From contig JAQCER010000237.1 in assembly GCA_027618625.1 (NCBI GenBank), positions 1 to 6,210 on the forward strand: a stretch of 6,210 nt of DNA, read 5' to 3'. The notes beneath the pieces were generated by a model. It was not told the origin of the DNA. It did no database searches and saw nothing but the letters and a program-made list of their open reading frames with translations. Source of the DNA: Verrucomicrobiota bacterium. GTDB taxonomy: Bacteria; Verrucomicrobiota; Verrucomicrobiia; Verrucomicrobiales; DEV007. Positions 1 to 6,013 of the stretch are shown one piece after another. Positions within the stretch are counted from its first letter, which is position 1, and each line of letters starts with the position of its first letter. The position numbers were made by a program, and so were the translations under genes.

Positions 1-292
1 TCCGCGCTCCCTCCGGGAGCATGGATTCCTCTCATCTTGAACGCGAACTGGAATAAGCAGGATTGCCGCCAGCCCTCCTCCCGGCTCATTTCCGCCCATT
101 CCTCACCGACTTCTTCGATCAACCTGGCGAAAGGACGAAGTTATTCCTTGCAGGCAATATGCTCCGAGCGCCAACTTGTCCGGCGCTTCGTGGACGGCTC
201 GCCCGATGGCCCCAATGGCATCCTGCCCTCGGTGGCAATCGTCACGTGTCGAACACTTCGAATATCGTCCCGGTTTGAAACCCACTGCTCTC
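1..292. other. Upstream region without a supported gene
   Basis: I see no convincing gene here. A small hairpin with a 6-bp stem and 3-base loop (6-20) is not followed by a T run, so it is not a clear terminator. On the minus strand a frame is open from about 140 to the left edge, with a possible TTG start at 122 or ATG at 89. It reads as an acidic, tryptophan-containing stretch with moderately GC-rich third positions, so it could be the first 30-40 codons of a divergent gene cut by the window edge, but nothing identifies it. The + strand frames in this stretch look like non-coding readings. The segment must hold the promoter of the operon starting at 293, but I cannot point to -35/-10 boxes with confidence. 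Confidence 0.4.
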
Positions 293-2635
293 ATGACTCG
301 CCTTGCCCTGACAGTGTCGTTCGCATTCGTCTGGGTTGCGGCCGGGCTTGCCGACGAAGGGATCGAGTTCTTCGAATCGAAGGTGCGTCCTCTGCTTGTA
401 GAGAGCTGTTTGGAGTGTCACGGTGGCGAAAACGCCAAGGGCGGTTTGTCGCTCGAGACGCGAGCCGATTGGACACGTGGAGGCAGGTCCGGCCCGGCGA
501 TCATTCCCGGTGATCCGGCCGAAAGCCCGTTGATCCGCGCCGTGAAGCACGACGGGAACAACGGGGACAACGGGAACAGGCCGCAGATCCCTTCCCGGAA
601 CCAGTGTGGCAAGCTCTCCGACGCCGAAGTCGCCGTGCTGATCGAATGGGTTCGGCGGGGAGCACCGGACCCAAGGGAAGCGGCGGCACCCATCGGCGGC
701 ATGACCGGGGAGGAAGCTCGCGCCTGGTGGTCGTTTCAGCCCGTGCGGCCCGTCGAACCGCCCATGACGAATGACGCCGCGTGGCCTCGGAATGAAATTG
801 ATCGGTTCGTGCTGGCGGAGATGGAGAAACATGGGTTGAATCCCGCCTCCGGAGCCGAGAAGCGGATGCTCCTTCGCCGGGCAACGTTCGACCTGACGGG
901 AGTGCCACCGACGCCCGAAGAGGTGGAATCGTTTGTGAACGCTGAAACAGACGAGGCGTTCGCCCGTGTCGTGGATCGATTGCTTGATTCCCCGGCCTAT
1001 GGCCAGCGTTGGGCGCGGCACTGGCTTGACGTGGCCCGGTACGCCGACTACCACGACGCGAATCCGAGTGCGCGCACGGCGAGTTGTGAGATCACCGAGG
1101 CCTGGAGATATCGCGACTGGGTGGTGAGTGCGCTCAACGCCGATCTGCCGTTTGACCAGTTCATCCGGCACCAAATCGCGGGCGACCTGCTGTCCAGCCC
1201 CAGCGGCGAGGATTTCGATCCCGCGGGATTGGTCGCGACGACGTTTCTTTCCAACGGAGTCTGGGACCGGGGCGATGCCGACAAGGAAAAAATCGTCAGC
1301 GACATGGTCGACGACAACATCGACATCGTCGGCAAGGCGTTTCTTGGATTGACGCTTGGATGCGCACGCTGCCACGATCACAAGTTCGATCCTATCTCGA
1401 CGGAGGACTACTACGCGCTGGCCGGCATGTTTTACAGCTCGCACATTCTTCGGGAGCTGGGCACCAAAGGGGGCGAATACACCATGAACCGCGTGCCACT
1501 CGTGCCAGCGGTGGCAGTCGCCAAACGCAACGAGCAAGTGGAGCGGCTGGGCGAGTTGACGTCGAAGCTGGAAGCGCTGGATAAGCAGGATCCGAAGCCG
1601 CCGGAGGACGACCCGGAGCGCAGGCTACTCGTCGCCCGCCGGGACCAGTTGGCGCTGGAACTGCCACCGGAACCACCGCTGGCGATGGCCGTACAAGAGG
1701 GAGGCACGCCGGGCGGACTTTTCCCTGGAATTCAGGACGTGCCCATTCACATTCGCGGGAGCTACGCCCGGCTGGGGCCGGTCGTGCCGCGGCGCTTGCC
1801 GCAGTTCTTCGCCGGGGACCAGCAACCGCCGATCACCAGCGGCAGCGGACGGCGGGAACTCGCAAACTGGGTAGCATCGCCGGATAATCCGTTGACGGCC
1901 CGCGTGATTGTCAATCGCGTCTGGCAGTGGCACTTCGGCGAGGGGCTTGTCCGTACGCCGAGCAACTTCGGCAAGCTCGGCGAACGTCCCACGCATCCCG
2001 AACTGCTCGACTGGCTGGCGGCCAAGTTCATTGAAGATGGCTGCTCGTTGAAGAGGTTGCATCGGCGGATCATGCTGTCGGCGACGTATCAGCAATCGAG
2101 CCGCGTGCCCCGGCAACAAGTGGAACGCGATCAGGAGAACCGCTGGCTGGGCCGATTCGGCGCGCATCGGCTGGAGGCCGAGGCGATTCGGGATGCGGTG
2201 CTGTTCGTCTCGGGAGAACTCGACATGGTCGCGGGCGGGCCGGCCGGCGACGACTTTACAATTCCAAGGCGTTCGCTCTACGTCCAAACGGCCCGCTGGG
2301 ATCGGGGCAGCTACGCGACGCTTTTCGATGCGGCAAATCCCGATTCGTCGACCGAGAAGCGGACTGTAAGCACGGTCGCCCCGCAATCGCTGCTGCTGCT
2401 CAATCATCCGTTTGCTCACACCCAGGCGAGGCGTCTGGCGGACCGCTTGCTCCACGACGCGCCGCAGGATGAGAATGCGAGGATCGACCGCGCCTTCCTT
2501 CTGCTGTTCTCCCGACCAGCGAGCGCAGGAGAGAAGGGCATGGCGCGCAAGCTGATCGCCTCGGGGGGACAATCCGGCTGGGCGGACTTGGCGCACGTTC
2601 TCCTGTGCAGCAACGAGTTCGTTTACATCGACTGA
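293..2635 (+). CDS. PSCyt1-DUF1549-DUF1553 domain protein (PSD1 type)
   Basis: Secreted planctomycete-type cytochrome-like protein, 780 aa. The ATG at 293 is chosen because it directly precedes a signal peptide (hydrophobic residues 4-19, likely cleavage after A20). The frame is open back to a TTG at 176, but those extra 39 residues would bury the signal. Domain order: PSCyt1 at about 21-150 with haem motif CLECH (39-43); DUF1549 at about 164-380, ending in a second CxxCH, CARCH (357-361); a short charged linker (about 400-450); DUF1553 at about 517-770. The order and length are those of complete family members without an inserted lectin-like domain. Odd points: the place where relatives usually carry a Met-Pro-Pro axial-ligand motif reads Gln-Ile-Pro-Ser (Ile99), preceded by a small Asn/Gly/Asp repeat. 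The partner gene follows 4 bases downstream. Function is not established for the family; periplasmic electron transfer linked to polymer breakdown is an inference. Confidence 0.95.
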   Translation: MTRLALTVSFAFVWVAAGLADEGIEFFESKVRPLLVESCLECHGGENAKGGLSLETRADWTRGGRSGPAIIPGDPAESPLIRAVKHDGNNGDNGNRPQIPSRNQCGKLSDAEVAVLIEWVRRGAPDPREAAAPIGGMTGEEARAWWSFQPVRPVEPPMTNDAAWPRNEIDRFVLAEMEKHGLNPASGAEKRMLLRRATFDLTGVPPTPEEVESFVNAETDEAFARVVDRLLDSPAYGQRWARHWLDVARYADYHDANPSARTASCEITEAWRYRDWVVSALNADLPFDQFIRHQIAGDLLSSPSGEDFDPAGLVATTFLSNGVWDRGDADKEKIVSDMVDDNIDIVGKAFLGLTLGCARCHDHKFDPISTEDYYALAGMFYSSHILRELGTKGGEYTMNRVPLVPAVAVAKRNEQVERLGELTSKLEALDKQDPKPPEDDPERRLLVARRDQLALELPPEPPLAMAVQEGGTPGGLFPGIQDVPIHIRGSYARLGPVVPRRLPQFFAGDQQPPITSGSGRRELANWVASPDNPLTARVIVNRVWQWHFGEGLVRTPSNFGKLGERPTHPELLDWLAAKFIEDGCSLKRLHRRIMLSATYQQSSRVPRQQVERDQENRWLGRFGAHRLEAEAIRDAVLFVSGELDMVAGGPAGDDFTIPRRSLYVQTARWDRGSYATLFDAANPDSSTEKRTVSTVAPQSLLLLNHPFAHTQARRLADRLLHDAPQDENARIDRAFLLLFSRPASAGEKGMARKLIASGGQSGWADLAHVLLCSNEFVYID
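552..578 (+). repeat. In-frame 9-bp tandem repeat, three copies
   Basis: Three consecutive 9-mers (ACGGGAACA, ACGGGGACA, ACGGGAACA) lie in frame in the PSCyt1 domain. They encode the run Asn/Gly/Asp at residues about 87-95. Units one and three are identical and the middle one differs at one base. Slippage-type expansion is the simplest explanation. Confidence 0.85.
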
Positions 2636-2639
2636 GAAT

Positions 2640-4034
2640 ATGTCCCATCAATCCGTACTTTCACGACGTGAACTGCTCTCCCGCATGGGGAGTGGGTTGG
2701 GGTTCCTCGCGCTCGCCGATCTGCTGGCGGCCGGAGAGCCCGCCCGGGCCGCCCAGCCCCATGCCAGTCGCCCGCCCCATCATCCCGCACGGGCAAAACG
2801 CATCATTTTCTTGTACATGCCCGGAGGTCCTTCGCACGTCGATCTGCTGGACCCCAAGCCGCGGTTGGCGACCGACAACGGCAAGCCGCTGCCGTTTGAG
2901 AAACCCAAGCTGGAGCGCACCAAGACCGGCAACCTTTTCGCCTCACCGTGGAAGTTCTCCCCGCGCGGCGATTCTGGAATCGAGGTAAGCGAGTTGCTGC
3001 CTGGCCTCGCGTCCCACATCGACGATGTCTGCGTCATCCGCTCGATGGTGGCCGACAACATCAATCACACCGGCGCAGCGCTGCACCTGTGTACCGGCGA
3101 GCAGGCCTTCTCACGGCCCAGCATGGGATCGTGGCTTCTGTATGGACTGGGTGCCGTAAATCGGAATCTACCCGGGTTCGTTGTCGTAAGCCCGGCGGCC
3201 GTTTTTCAAGGGGCTCAGCTTTGGGCCTCGAGCTTCCTGCCGAGCGCCTACCAGGGGACGCTGGTCCGCGACTTGAACAATCCGATCGGCAACCTGGCGG
3301 ATCCATCGGGTGATCCCGAGCGCCAACGGACGAAGCTCGATGCGCTGCGCCACCTCAATGAACTACACAAGCAAGACCGGGTCATCGACAGTCAATTGGA
3401 TGCGCGGATCGCGTCGTTCGAGCTGGCATTTCGGATGCAACGTGAAGCTCCGGAAGCATTCGATCTTTCACGCGAAAGCGGGGCGACCCACAGGCTCTAC
3501 GGCACCGATCAGCCCGCCACGGAACTCTTCGGTCGGCAATGCCTTCTGGCGCGCCGGTTGGTCGAACGCGGCGTTAGGTTTGTTCAGCTCTTCGATGCCC
3601 CGGAGAACAACGCCTGGGACCATCATGGCGGAATCCGGGAGCGGTTGCCGAAACGTTGCCAGGCGGTCGATCGGCCGATCGCCGGGCTGCTGACCGATCT
3701 CAAGTCACGCGGGTTGCTCGATGACACGCTCGTGCTCTGGGGAGGGGAGTTTGGCCGCACGCCGACCGCCGAGGGAAGCGACGGTCGCGAGCATCATCCG
3801 TTCGGCTTTAGCATGTGGATGGCCGGTGGCGGCGTTCGGGGAGGCATGGTCCATGGCGCGACGGACGAATTCGGCTGGCACGCGGTCGACCGCATCGTCC
3901 ACATCCATGACCTGCACGCCACGATCCTGCACTTGATGGGCCTCGACCACAAACGCCTCACCTATCGCTTCGGCGGGAGGGATTACCGCCTGACCGATGT
4001 CCATGGGGAAGTAGTCCGGGAGATTCTCAGTTAA
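2640..4034 (+). CDS. DUF1501 domain-containing protein, Tat-exported
   Basis: Partner of the upstream gene, 464 aa, starting 4 bases after its stop codon, so co-transcribed and probably translationally coupled. The N-terminus has a twin-arginine signal: S8-R-R-E-L-L13 followed by a hydrophobic stretch (about 17-31), predicting export of a folded protein. The body is a full-length DUF1501 domain of the alkaline-phosphatase/sulfatase superfamily. Recognisable blocks are YMPGGPSHVDLLDP (59-72), WDHHGG (326-331), LWGGEFGRTP (366-375) and the histidine pair HHPFG (385-389). The His and Asp residues in these blocks are where metal ligands would be expected, which is inference from the fold. Length is normal for the family. 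Such pairs are many per genome in planctomycetes. The substrate is unknown; sulfatase-like or hydrolytic work in the periplasm is often proposed but not shown. No strong terminator follows. Confidence 0.95.
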   Translation: MSHQSVLSRRELLSRMGSGLGFLALADLLAAGEPARAAQPHASRPPHHPARAKRIIFLYMPGGPSHVDLLDPKPRLATDNGKPLPFEKPKLERTKTGNLFASPWKFSPRGDSGIEVSELLPGLASHIDDVCVIRSMVADNINHTGAALHLCTGEQAFSRPSMGSWLLYGLGAVNRNLPGFVVVSPAAVFQGAQLWASSFLPSAYQGTLVRDLNNPIGNLADPSGDPERQRTKLDALRHLNELHKQDRVIDSQLDARIASFELAFRMQREAPEAFDLSRESGATHRLYGTDQPATELFGRQCLLARRLVERGVRFVQLFDAPENNAWDHHGGIRERLPKRCQAVDRPIAGLLTDLKSRGLLDDTLVLWGGEFGRTPTAEGSDGREHHPFGFSMWMAGGGVRGGMVHGATDEFGWHAVDRIVHIHDLHATILHLMGLDHKRLTYRFGGRDYRLTDVHGEVVREILS

Positions 4035-4071
4035 CTCTTTATGAAACTGCTCTTTTGACTCTTATGAAACT
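4034..4071. repeat. Imperfect direct repeat after the DUF1501 gene
   Basis: The 15-mer ACTCTTTATGAAACT (4034-4048) recurs as the 14-mer ACTCTTATGAAACT (4058-4071), differing only by one T. The first copy overlaps the last base of the DUF1501 stop codon. It could be a duplication scar at the edge of the cassette region or a protein-binding repeat; the sequence alone does not decide. Confidence 0.8.
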
Positions 4072-4090
4072 ATTAACTATTGAAAGAGCA
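4048..4090. repeat. 8-bp inverted repeat in convergent gap
   Basis: TGCTCTTT (4048-4055) and AAAGAGCA (4083-4090) are perfect complements around a 27-base loop, between the stop codons of two convergent genes (4034 and 4100-4098). The stem is AT-rich and the loop long, so it is a poor intrinsic terminator. It might be what is left of the last attC of the cassette array: reading the minus strand, a GTTAACT box (4036-4030) follows the arm after 12 bases. No matching outer box is present on the other side, so this is weak. Confidence 0.4.
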
Positions 4091-4097
4091 TGTGATG

Positions 4098-4460
4098 TCA
4101 TTCGTACGATGTGAAAGCTGCAACGACTCGCGACTCGCGGTCGAATACAACGTCCAGCGGCTCTTTGGCGAATACCAGATACTGAATCATGCGCTCACCT
4201 GGCTTCAGAGTGTAAGTCGAACCCCACATCGAGTTCGATGGAACAATCGCCTGCTTGGTATAAAACGCACGCATCTTGCCATCCAGCTCCGCTTCCGTCT
4301 TCGCAGCCAGCCACGACTCCTCGCGTGCGAGGCAGTATAAATATGAAAGCGATGTGCTGTAGCAAAGCGCGATAGCCGCTACGATGAGCAGCCCGCCTGC
4401 ACAAATGCCGATAAAGATGAACCGCGTCCATCGTCGTGTTTTTGCAGCGCGCGCGCTCAT
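4098..4460 (-). CDS. Cassette-encoded small membrane-anchored protein, unknown function
   Basis: I do not recognise this 120-aa protein. It has a basic N-terminus (Arg/Lys-rich residues 1-12), one hydrophobic segment (about 13-36) and then about 80 soluble residues, so it looks like a type II anchored protein with the C-terminal domain outside the cytoplasm. No catalytic motif is evident. The ATG at 4460 comes 5 bases after the attC core GTTAGGT; the AGGT of that core, 3 bases or so before the ATG, is the only Shine-Dalgarno-like sequence, so the recombination box may also serve as the ribosome binding site. The preceding cassette ORF stops only 12 bases upstream, so the two could be translated in a coupled way. 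The reading frame is intact and codon use is not obviously degenerate. It converges on the DUF1501 gene. Confidence 0.8.
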   Translation of the reverse strand: MSARAAKTRRWTRFIFIGICAGGLLIVAAIALCYSTSLSYLYCLAREESWLAAKTEAELDGKMRAFYTKQAIVPSNSMWGSTYTLKPGERMIQYLVFAKEPLDVVFDRESRVVAAFTSYE

Positions 4461-4462
4461 AC

Positions 4463-4559
4463 ACCTAACGATTCAGCTCACCGATGGCGGCCCCTCCGTG
4501 ACTCCCGAGTTGCCAAGCTGCGTGGAGGGGCCGCCATTCGGTGCACCGCATGGTTCGCC
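4463..4559 (-). other. attC recombination site (97 bp, best conserved)
   Basis: On the + strand the site opens with ACCTAAC (4463-4469), the complement of a perfect GTTRRRY core (GTTAGGT), and closes with GTTCGCC (4553-4559), a degenerate outer box. Between them is a perfect 14-bp stem (4484-4497 with 4524-4537) around a 26-base loop. It is extended by CACCG/CGGTG (4479-4483 with 4539-4543) with one unpaired T at 4538, resembling the extrahelical bases by which IntI selects the bottom strand. Orientation agrees with the minus-strand ORFs on both sides. The GGTGCACCG-type element beside the outer box resembles my recollection of planctomycete attC sites. The 3' end of the ORF at 4473-5450 lies inside the site. 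Confidence 0.88.
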
Positions 4560-5450
4560 CCGGTTTGCGTCTGCGGTCCTCTTCGTGAAGCACCAGACCA
4601 ACACGGCTCCGCCAATGATGCAAAGGGCGATAAACGAATCAACGCCGACCACTACCCACGGCTTGGAGATCACTGGCCGCATATCAAAGTCAGAGCCGGT
4701 CGAGCTGACTGTGCCTAAAGCCAGCACACCCAAGCCATCGTGTCCCGGATAAGCCGACCGCCACTGAGAATACCGGAGAATGCCTGCAGTGATGTCAGAC
4801 TCTGCGACGACTGTGGCGTTGGACGATACGAACTTGCCCGGCTCAAACCCGGAATCCCGGAGCCAGCGGTAGGCGTTGTAGTGGATGTAACTCGGAACTG
4901 CCTCGGGAGCGTTTGTGCCTTGCGGTCCACCCCAGAGGACATTCCAGCTCTCGCGACCGAGCAGGCGGAGCAACGGCATCGTGTCATCTGAGGTCGGAGG
5001 CAAGTGGGCCGCAACGCCGTAATCCAAGAAACCATCTCTGATCCACTCTTCCTGTGAACGGCCGCGGTTCGCGTCGGTCCACTGCGCCCACGAGGCAACA
5101 TGCCGATTCGCCATCAACGCCAAGGCATACTCGGTGCAGCCGCAATGACGGAAACTCTCAGGATTCCGAATCCGGTCGTCCAACCACAGGAACCACTGCT
5201 TGTCACCGTAGAATCCGATCCGATCACCTCGAAAGCACAAGTCCGGTGAACTTCCCAATCGTCTGTAATCCTTCTGCTCTTCGTCCCAACGCGCTGCTTC
5301 GGAATGAGTCGCGAGCCATGCCGGATCGACCAAGTGACGCATCGGAGCCAGCTTGTAATGCCACCAGTAGGCTGCCACCAGCCCTGCGGCGACGAGCAAG
5401 AAGCCCACCGAAACAAGAACAAATCGGAAGTGGCGCTTCGCACGGGTCAT
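4473..5450 (-). CDS. Cassette-encoded two-helix membrane protein with attC-derived tail
   Basis: Unknown function, 325 aa from the ATG at 5450; a TTG at 5465 in frame would overlap the attC core and is less likely. Residues about 10-30 form an N-terminal membrane helix after a basic start, and about 264-287 a second one, leaving about 230 residues between them, probably outside the cytoplasm. That domain is rich in Trp and aromatic residues, with blocks such as FYGDKQWFLWL, HCGCTEYAL, SQEEWIRDGFLDYGV, PLLRLLG and YNAYRWLRDSGFEPGKF. From memory this resembles a protein type often found in planctomycete cassettes, but I cannot name a family. The last 28 residues (from Gly-Glu-Pro-Cys on) are translated from the attC site, which also supplies the stop codon. 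No Shine-Dalgarno sequence is visible before the ATG. The cassette ORF downstream starts 12 bases after the stop. Confidence 0.85.
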   Translation of the reverse strand: MTRAKRHFRFVLVSVGFLLVAAGLVAAYWWHYKLAPMRHLVDPAWLATHSEAARWDEEQKDYRRLGSSPDLCFRGDRIGFYGDKQWFLWLDDRIRNPESFRHCGCTEYALALMANRHVASWAQWTDANRGRSQEEWIRDGFLDYGVAAHLPPTSDDTMPLLRLLGRESWNVLWGGPQGTNAPEAVPSYIHYNAYRWLRDSGFEPGKFVSSNATVVAESDITAGILRYSQWRSAYPGHDGLGVLALGTVSSTGSDFDMRPVISKPWVVVGVDSFIALCIIGGAVLVWCFTKRTADANRGEPCGAPNGGPSTQLGNSGVTEGPPSVS

Positions 5451-5459
5451 AGCGAGTTG

Positions 5460-5516
5460 GGCCAACGTCCAAGGCCAGACGGCGGGGAAGCCGTTGTCTG
5501 CGCCGCTGTATTAGCC
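5460..5516 (-). other. Short attC-like site (57 bp)
   Basis: The site is symmetrical on the + strand: GGCCAAC (5460-5466), 9 bases, stem arm CAGACGGC (5476-5483), 6-base loop, stem arm GCCG-TTG-TCTG (5490-5500) with TTG unpaired, 9 bases, ATTAGCC (5510-5516). In cassette orientation the core reads GTTGGCC, one mismatch to GTTRRRY. The outer box reads GGCTAAT, lacking the final C of the usual AAC. The equal 9-base spacers and the unpaired bases on one arm only are attC-like. The spacers themselves pair poorly, so the site may be decayed. It lies between the cassette ORFs, exactly where an attC is expected. Confidence 0.65.
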
Positions 5517-5558
5517 GTTTTCGTATTCATTTCGATGTTCCGTTTCAAGCATGGAGCT

Positions 5559-5888
5559 TCAGACGATTCCGAAAAAGCTTAGAGATCGGCAAAGGAGCAC
5601 CGAGCTTAGAATCAATATTAAACCTGCCTCTACGCCAATGATGGAGGCTGACACCCTTCCGATGTGATTGGAAACGCGGACGAAAAATAGTGCTGCCAGT
5701 ACGATCACCGAACAAAGTAACCCAATTCCCGCGATGGACACCATGTTCCAGTTCACGCTCACATGGTTCGACCTCACGAAAGGCTGAATGTTCATGAAGA
5801 CGACCGCAAGGTACCCAAGGGTAACAGCGGAGAACGTCGCTGCGGCAATCCAAGGTGTTGACTTCATAGCTTGAGTAGCGGTAACCAT
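5559..5888 (-). CDS. Cassette-encoded small three-helix membrane protein, unknown function
   Basis: I do not recognise this 109-aa protein. Three hydrophobic segments (about 13-33, 49-70 and 81-100) joined by short polar loops make it an integral membrane protein with almost no soluble part. A conserved-looking charge in the third helix (Glu87) is notable but not diagnostic. The ATG at 5888 is preferred over the internal ATG at 5867 because AAAGG lies just before it (5895-5891), although only 2 bases away, shorter than usual. The attC core GTTAGCC (5902-5896) abuts that Shine-Dalgarno-like sequence, the classic compact start of a cassette. The ORF ends 42 bases before the outer box of the following attC-like site. 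Candidate roles such as immunity, holin-like or stress functions would be guesses. Confidence 0.75.
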   Translation of the reverse strand: MVTATQAMKSTPWIAAATFSAVTLGYLAVVFMNIQPFVRSNHVSVNWNMVSIAGIGLLCSVIVLAALFFVRVSNHIGRVSASIIGVEAGLILILSSVLLCRSLSFFGIV

Positions 5889-5890
5889 AT

Positions 5891-5895
5891 CCTTT
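5891..5895 (-). promoter_or_regulatory. Shine-Dalgarno-like AAAGG deciding the start at 5888
   Basis: AAAGG sits 2 bases before the ATG at 5888 and directly after the attC core. It supports the upstream ATG over the one 21 bases further in, though the spacing is short. Confidence 0.5.
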
Positions 5896-6013
5896 GGCTA
5901 ACGTCGAGTCTCCTACGCCTGACCGAGGGCGAGGCTTCGACTGCTGGCTGAGGGCGTGGAGGTCATGACGGCTGGCACTGGCGGCGAGTCAGGCGTTAGG
6001 AAGGATGTCTTGT
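5896..6013 (-). other. attC site interrupted at its outer box by a group II intron
   Basis: In cassette orientation the core is GTTAGCC (5902-5896), one mismatch to GTTRRRY. The + strand has a long arm TCCTACGCCTGAC (5911-5923) pairing with GTCAGGCGTTAGGA (5988-6001), with one extra base, around a loop of about 64 bases. Beyond the stem the + strand continues to TTGT (6010-6013), where the intron starts. If the base after the intron is T, the outer box GTT is restored at the same place as in known attC sites. The spacers between stem and boxes (about 13 and 16 bases) are partly complementary. The site is longer than usual and its loop shows no further strong pairing. The cassette that this attC would close lies beyond the intron, outside the window. 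Confidence 0.7.

Larger units (their letters stand above)
4098..6013 (-). mobile_element. Integron gene-cassette array without visible integrase (CALIN-like)
   Basis: Three small ORFs, all on the minus strand, are arranged as cassettes. In each, a GTTRRRY-like box (5902-5896, 5466-5460, 4469-4463) is followed within 5-16 bases by an ATG. The units are about 436 bp (ORF 5888-5559) and about 997 bp (ORF 5450-4473). A third unit with ORF 4460-4098 has no clear closing attC. The sites differ in length and loop sequence but share the fold, as expected for integron attC sites rather than for a simple dispersed repeat. No tyrosine recombinase of the IntI type and no attI or cassette promoter is seen, so the array may be a detached cluster or the distal part of a longer integron. 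Base composition looks less GC-rich than in the 293-4034 operon. An attC-targeting intron at the outer end supports the call. Confidence 0.78.

Noticed and set aside
176..292. N-terminal extension of the PSCyt1 gene from TTG at 176
   Set aside because: It would place 39 residues without homology-like character before a clear signal peptide that starts at the ATG at 293.
37..513. + strand frame of 158 codons overlapping the start of the PSCyt1 gene
   Set aside because: It overlaps 220 bases of a confidently identified gene in another frame and its translation is Ser/Arg-rich without motifs.
242..1537. Long minus-strand open frame of 431 codons opposite the PSCyt1 gene
   Set aside because: It is a shadow of GC-rich codon use in the opposing gene; the translation is Arg/His/Val-rich with no recognisable domain, while the + strand frame has complete family domains.
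1625..2596. Minus-strand open frame of 323 codons opposite DUF1553
   Set aside because: Same antisense effect; it lies wholly within a conserved domain on the other strand.
4484..4537. Strong 14-bp hairpin read as a transcription terminator
   Set aside because: There is no T run on either strand after the stem, the loop is 26 bases long, and an ORF reads through it. The boxes on both sides make attC the better explanation.
4098..6013. CRISPR array or insertion sequence
   Set aside because: There are no regularly spaced identical repeats, no transposase-like ORF and no terminal inverted repeats bounding the region.
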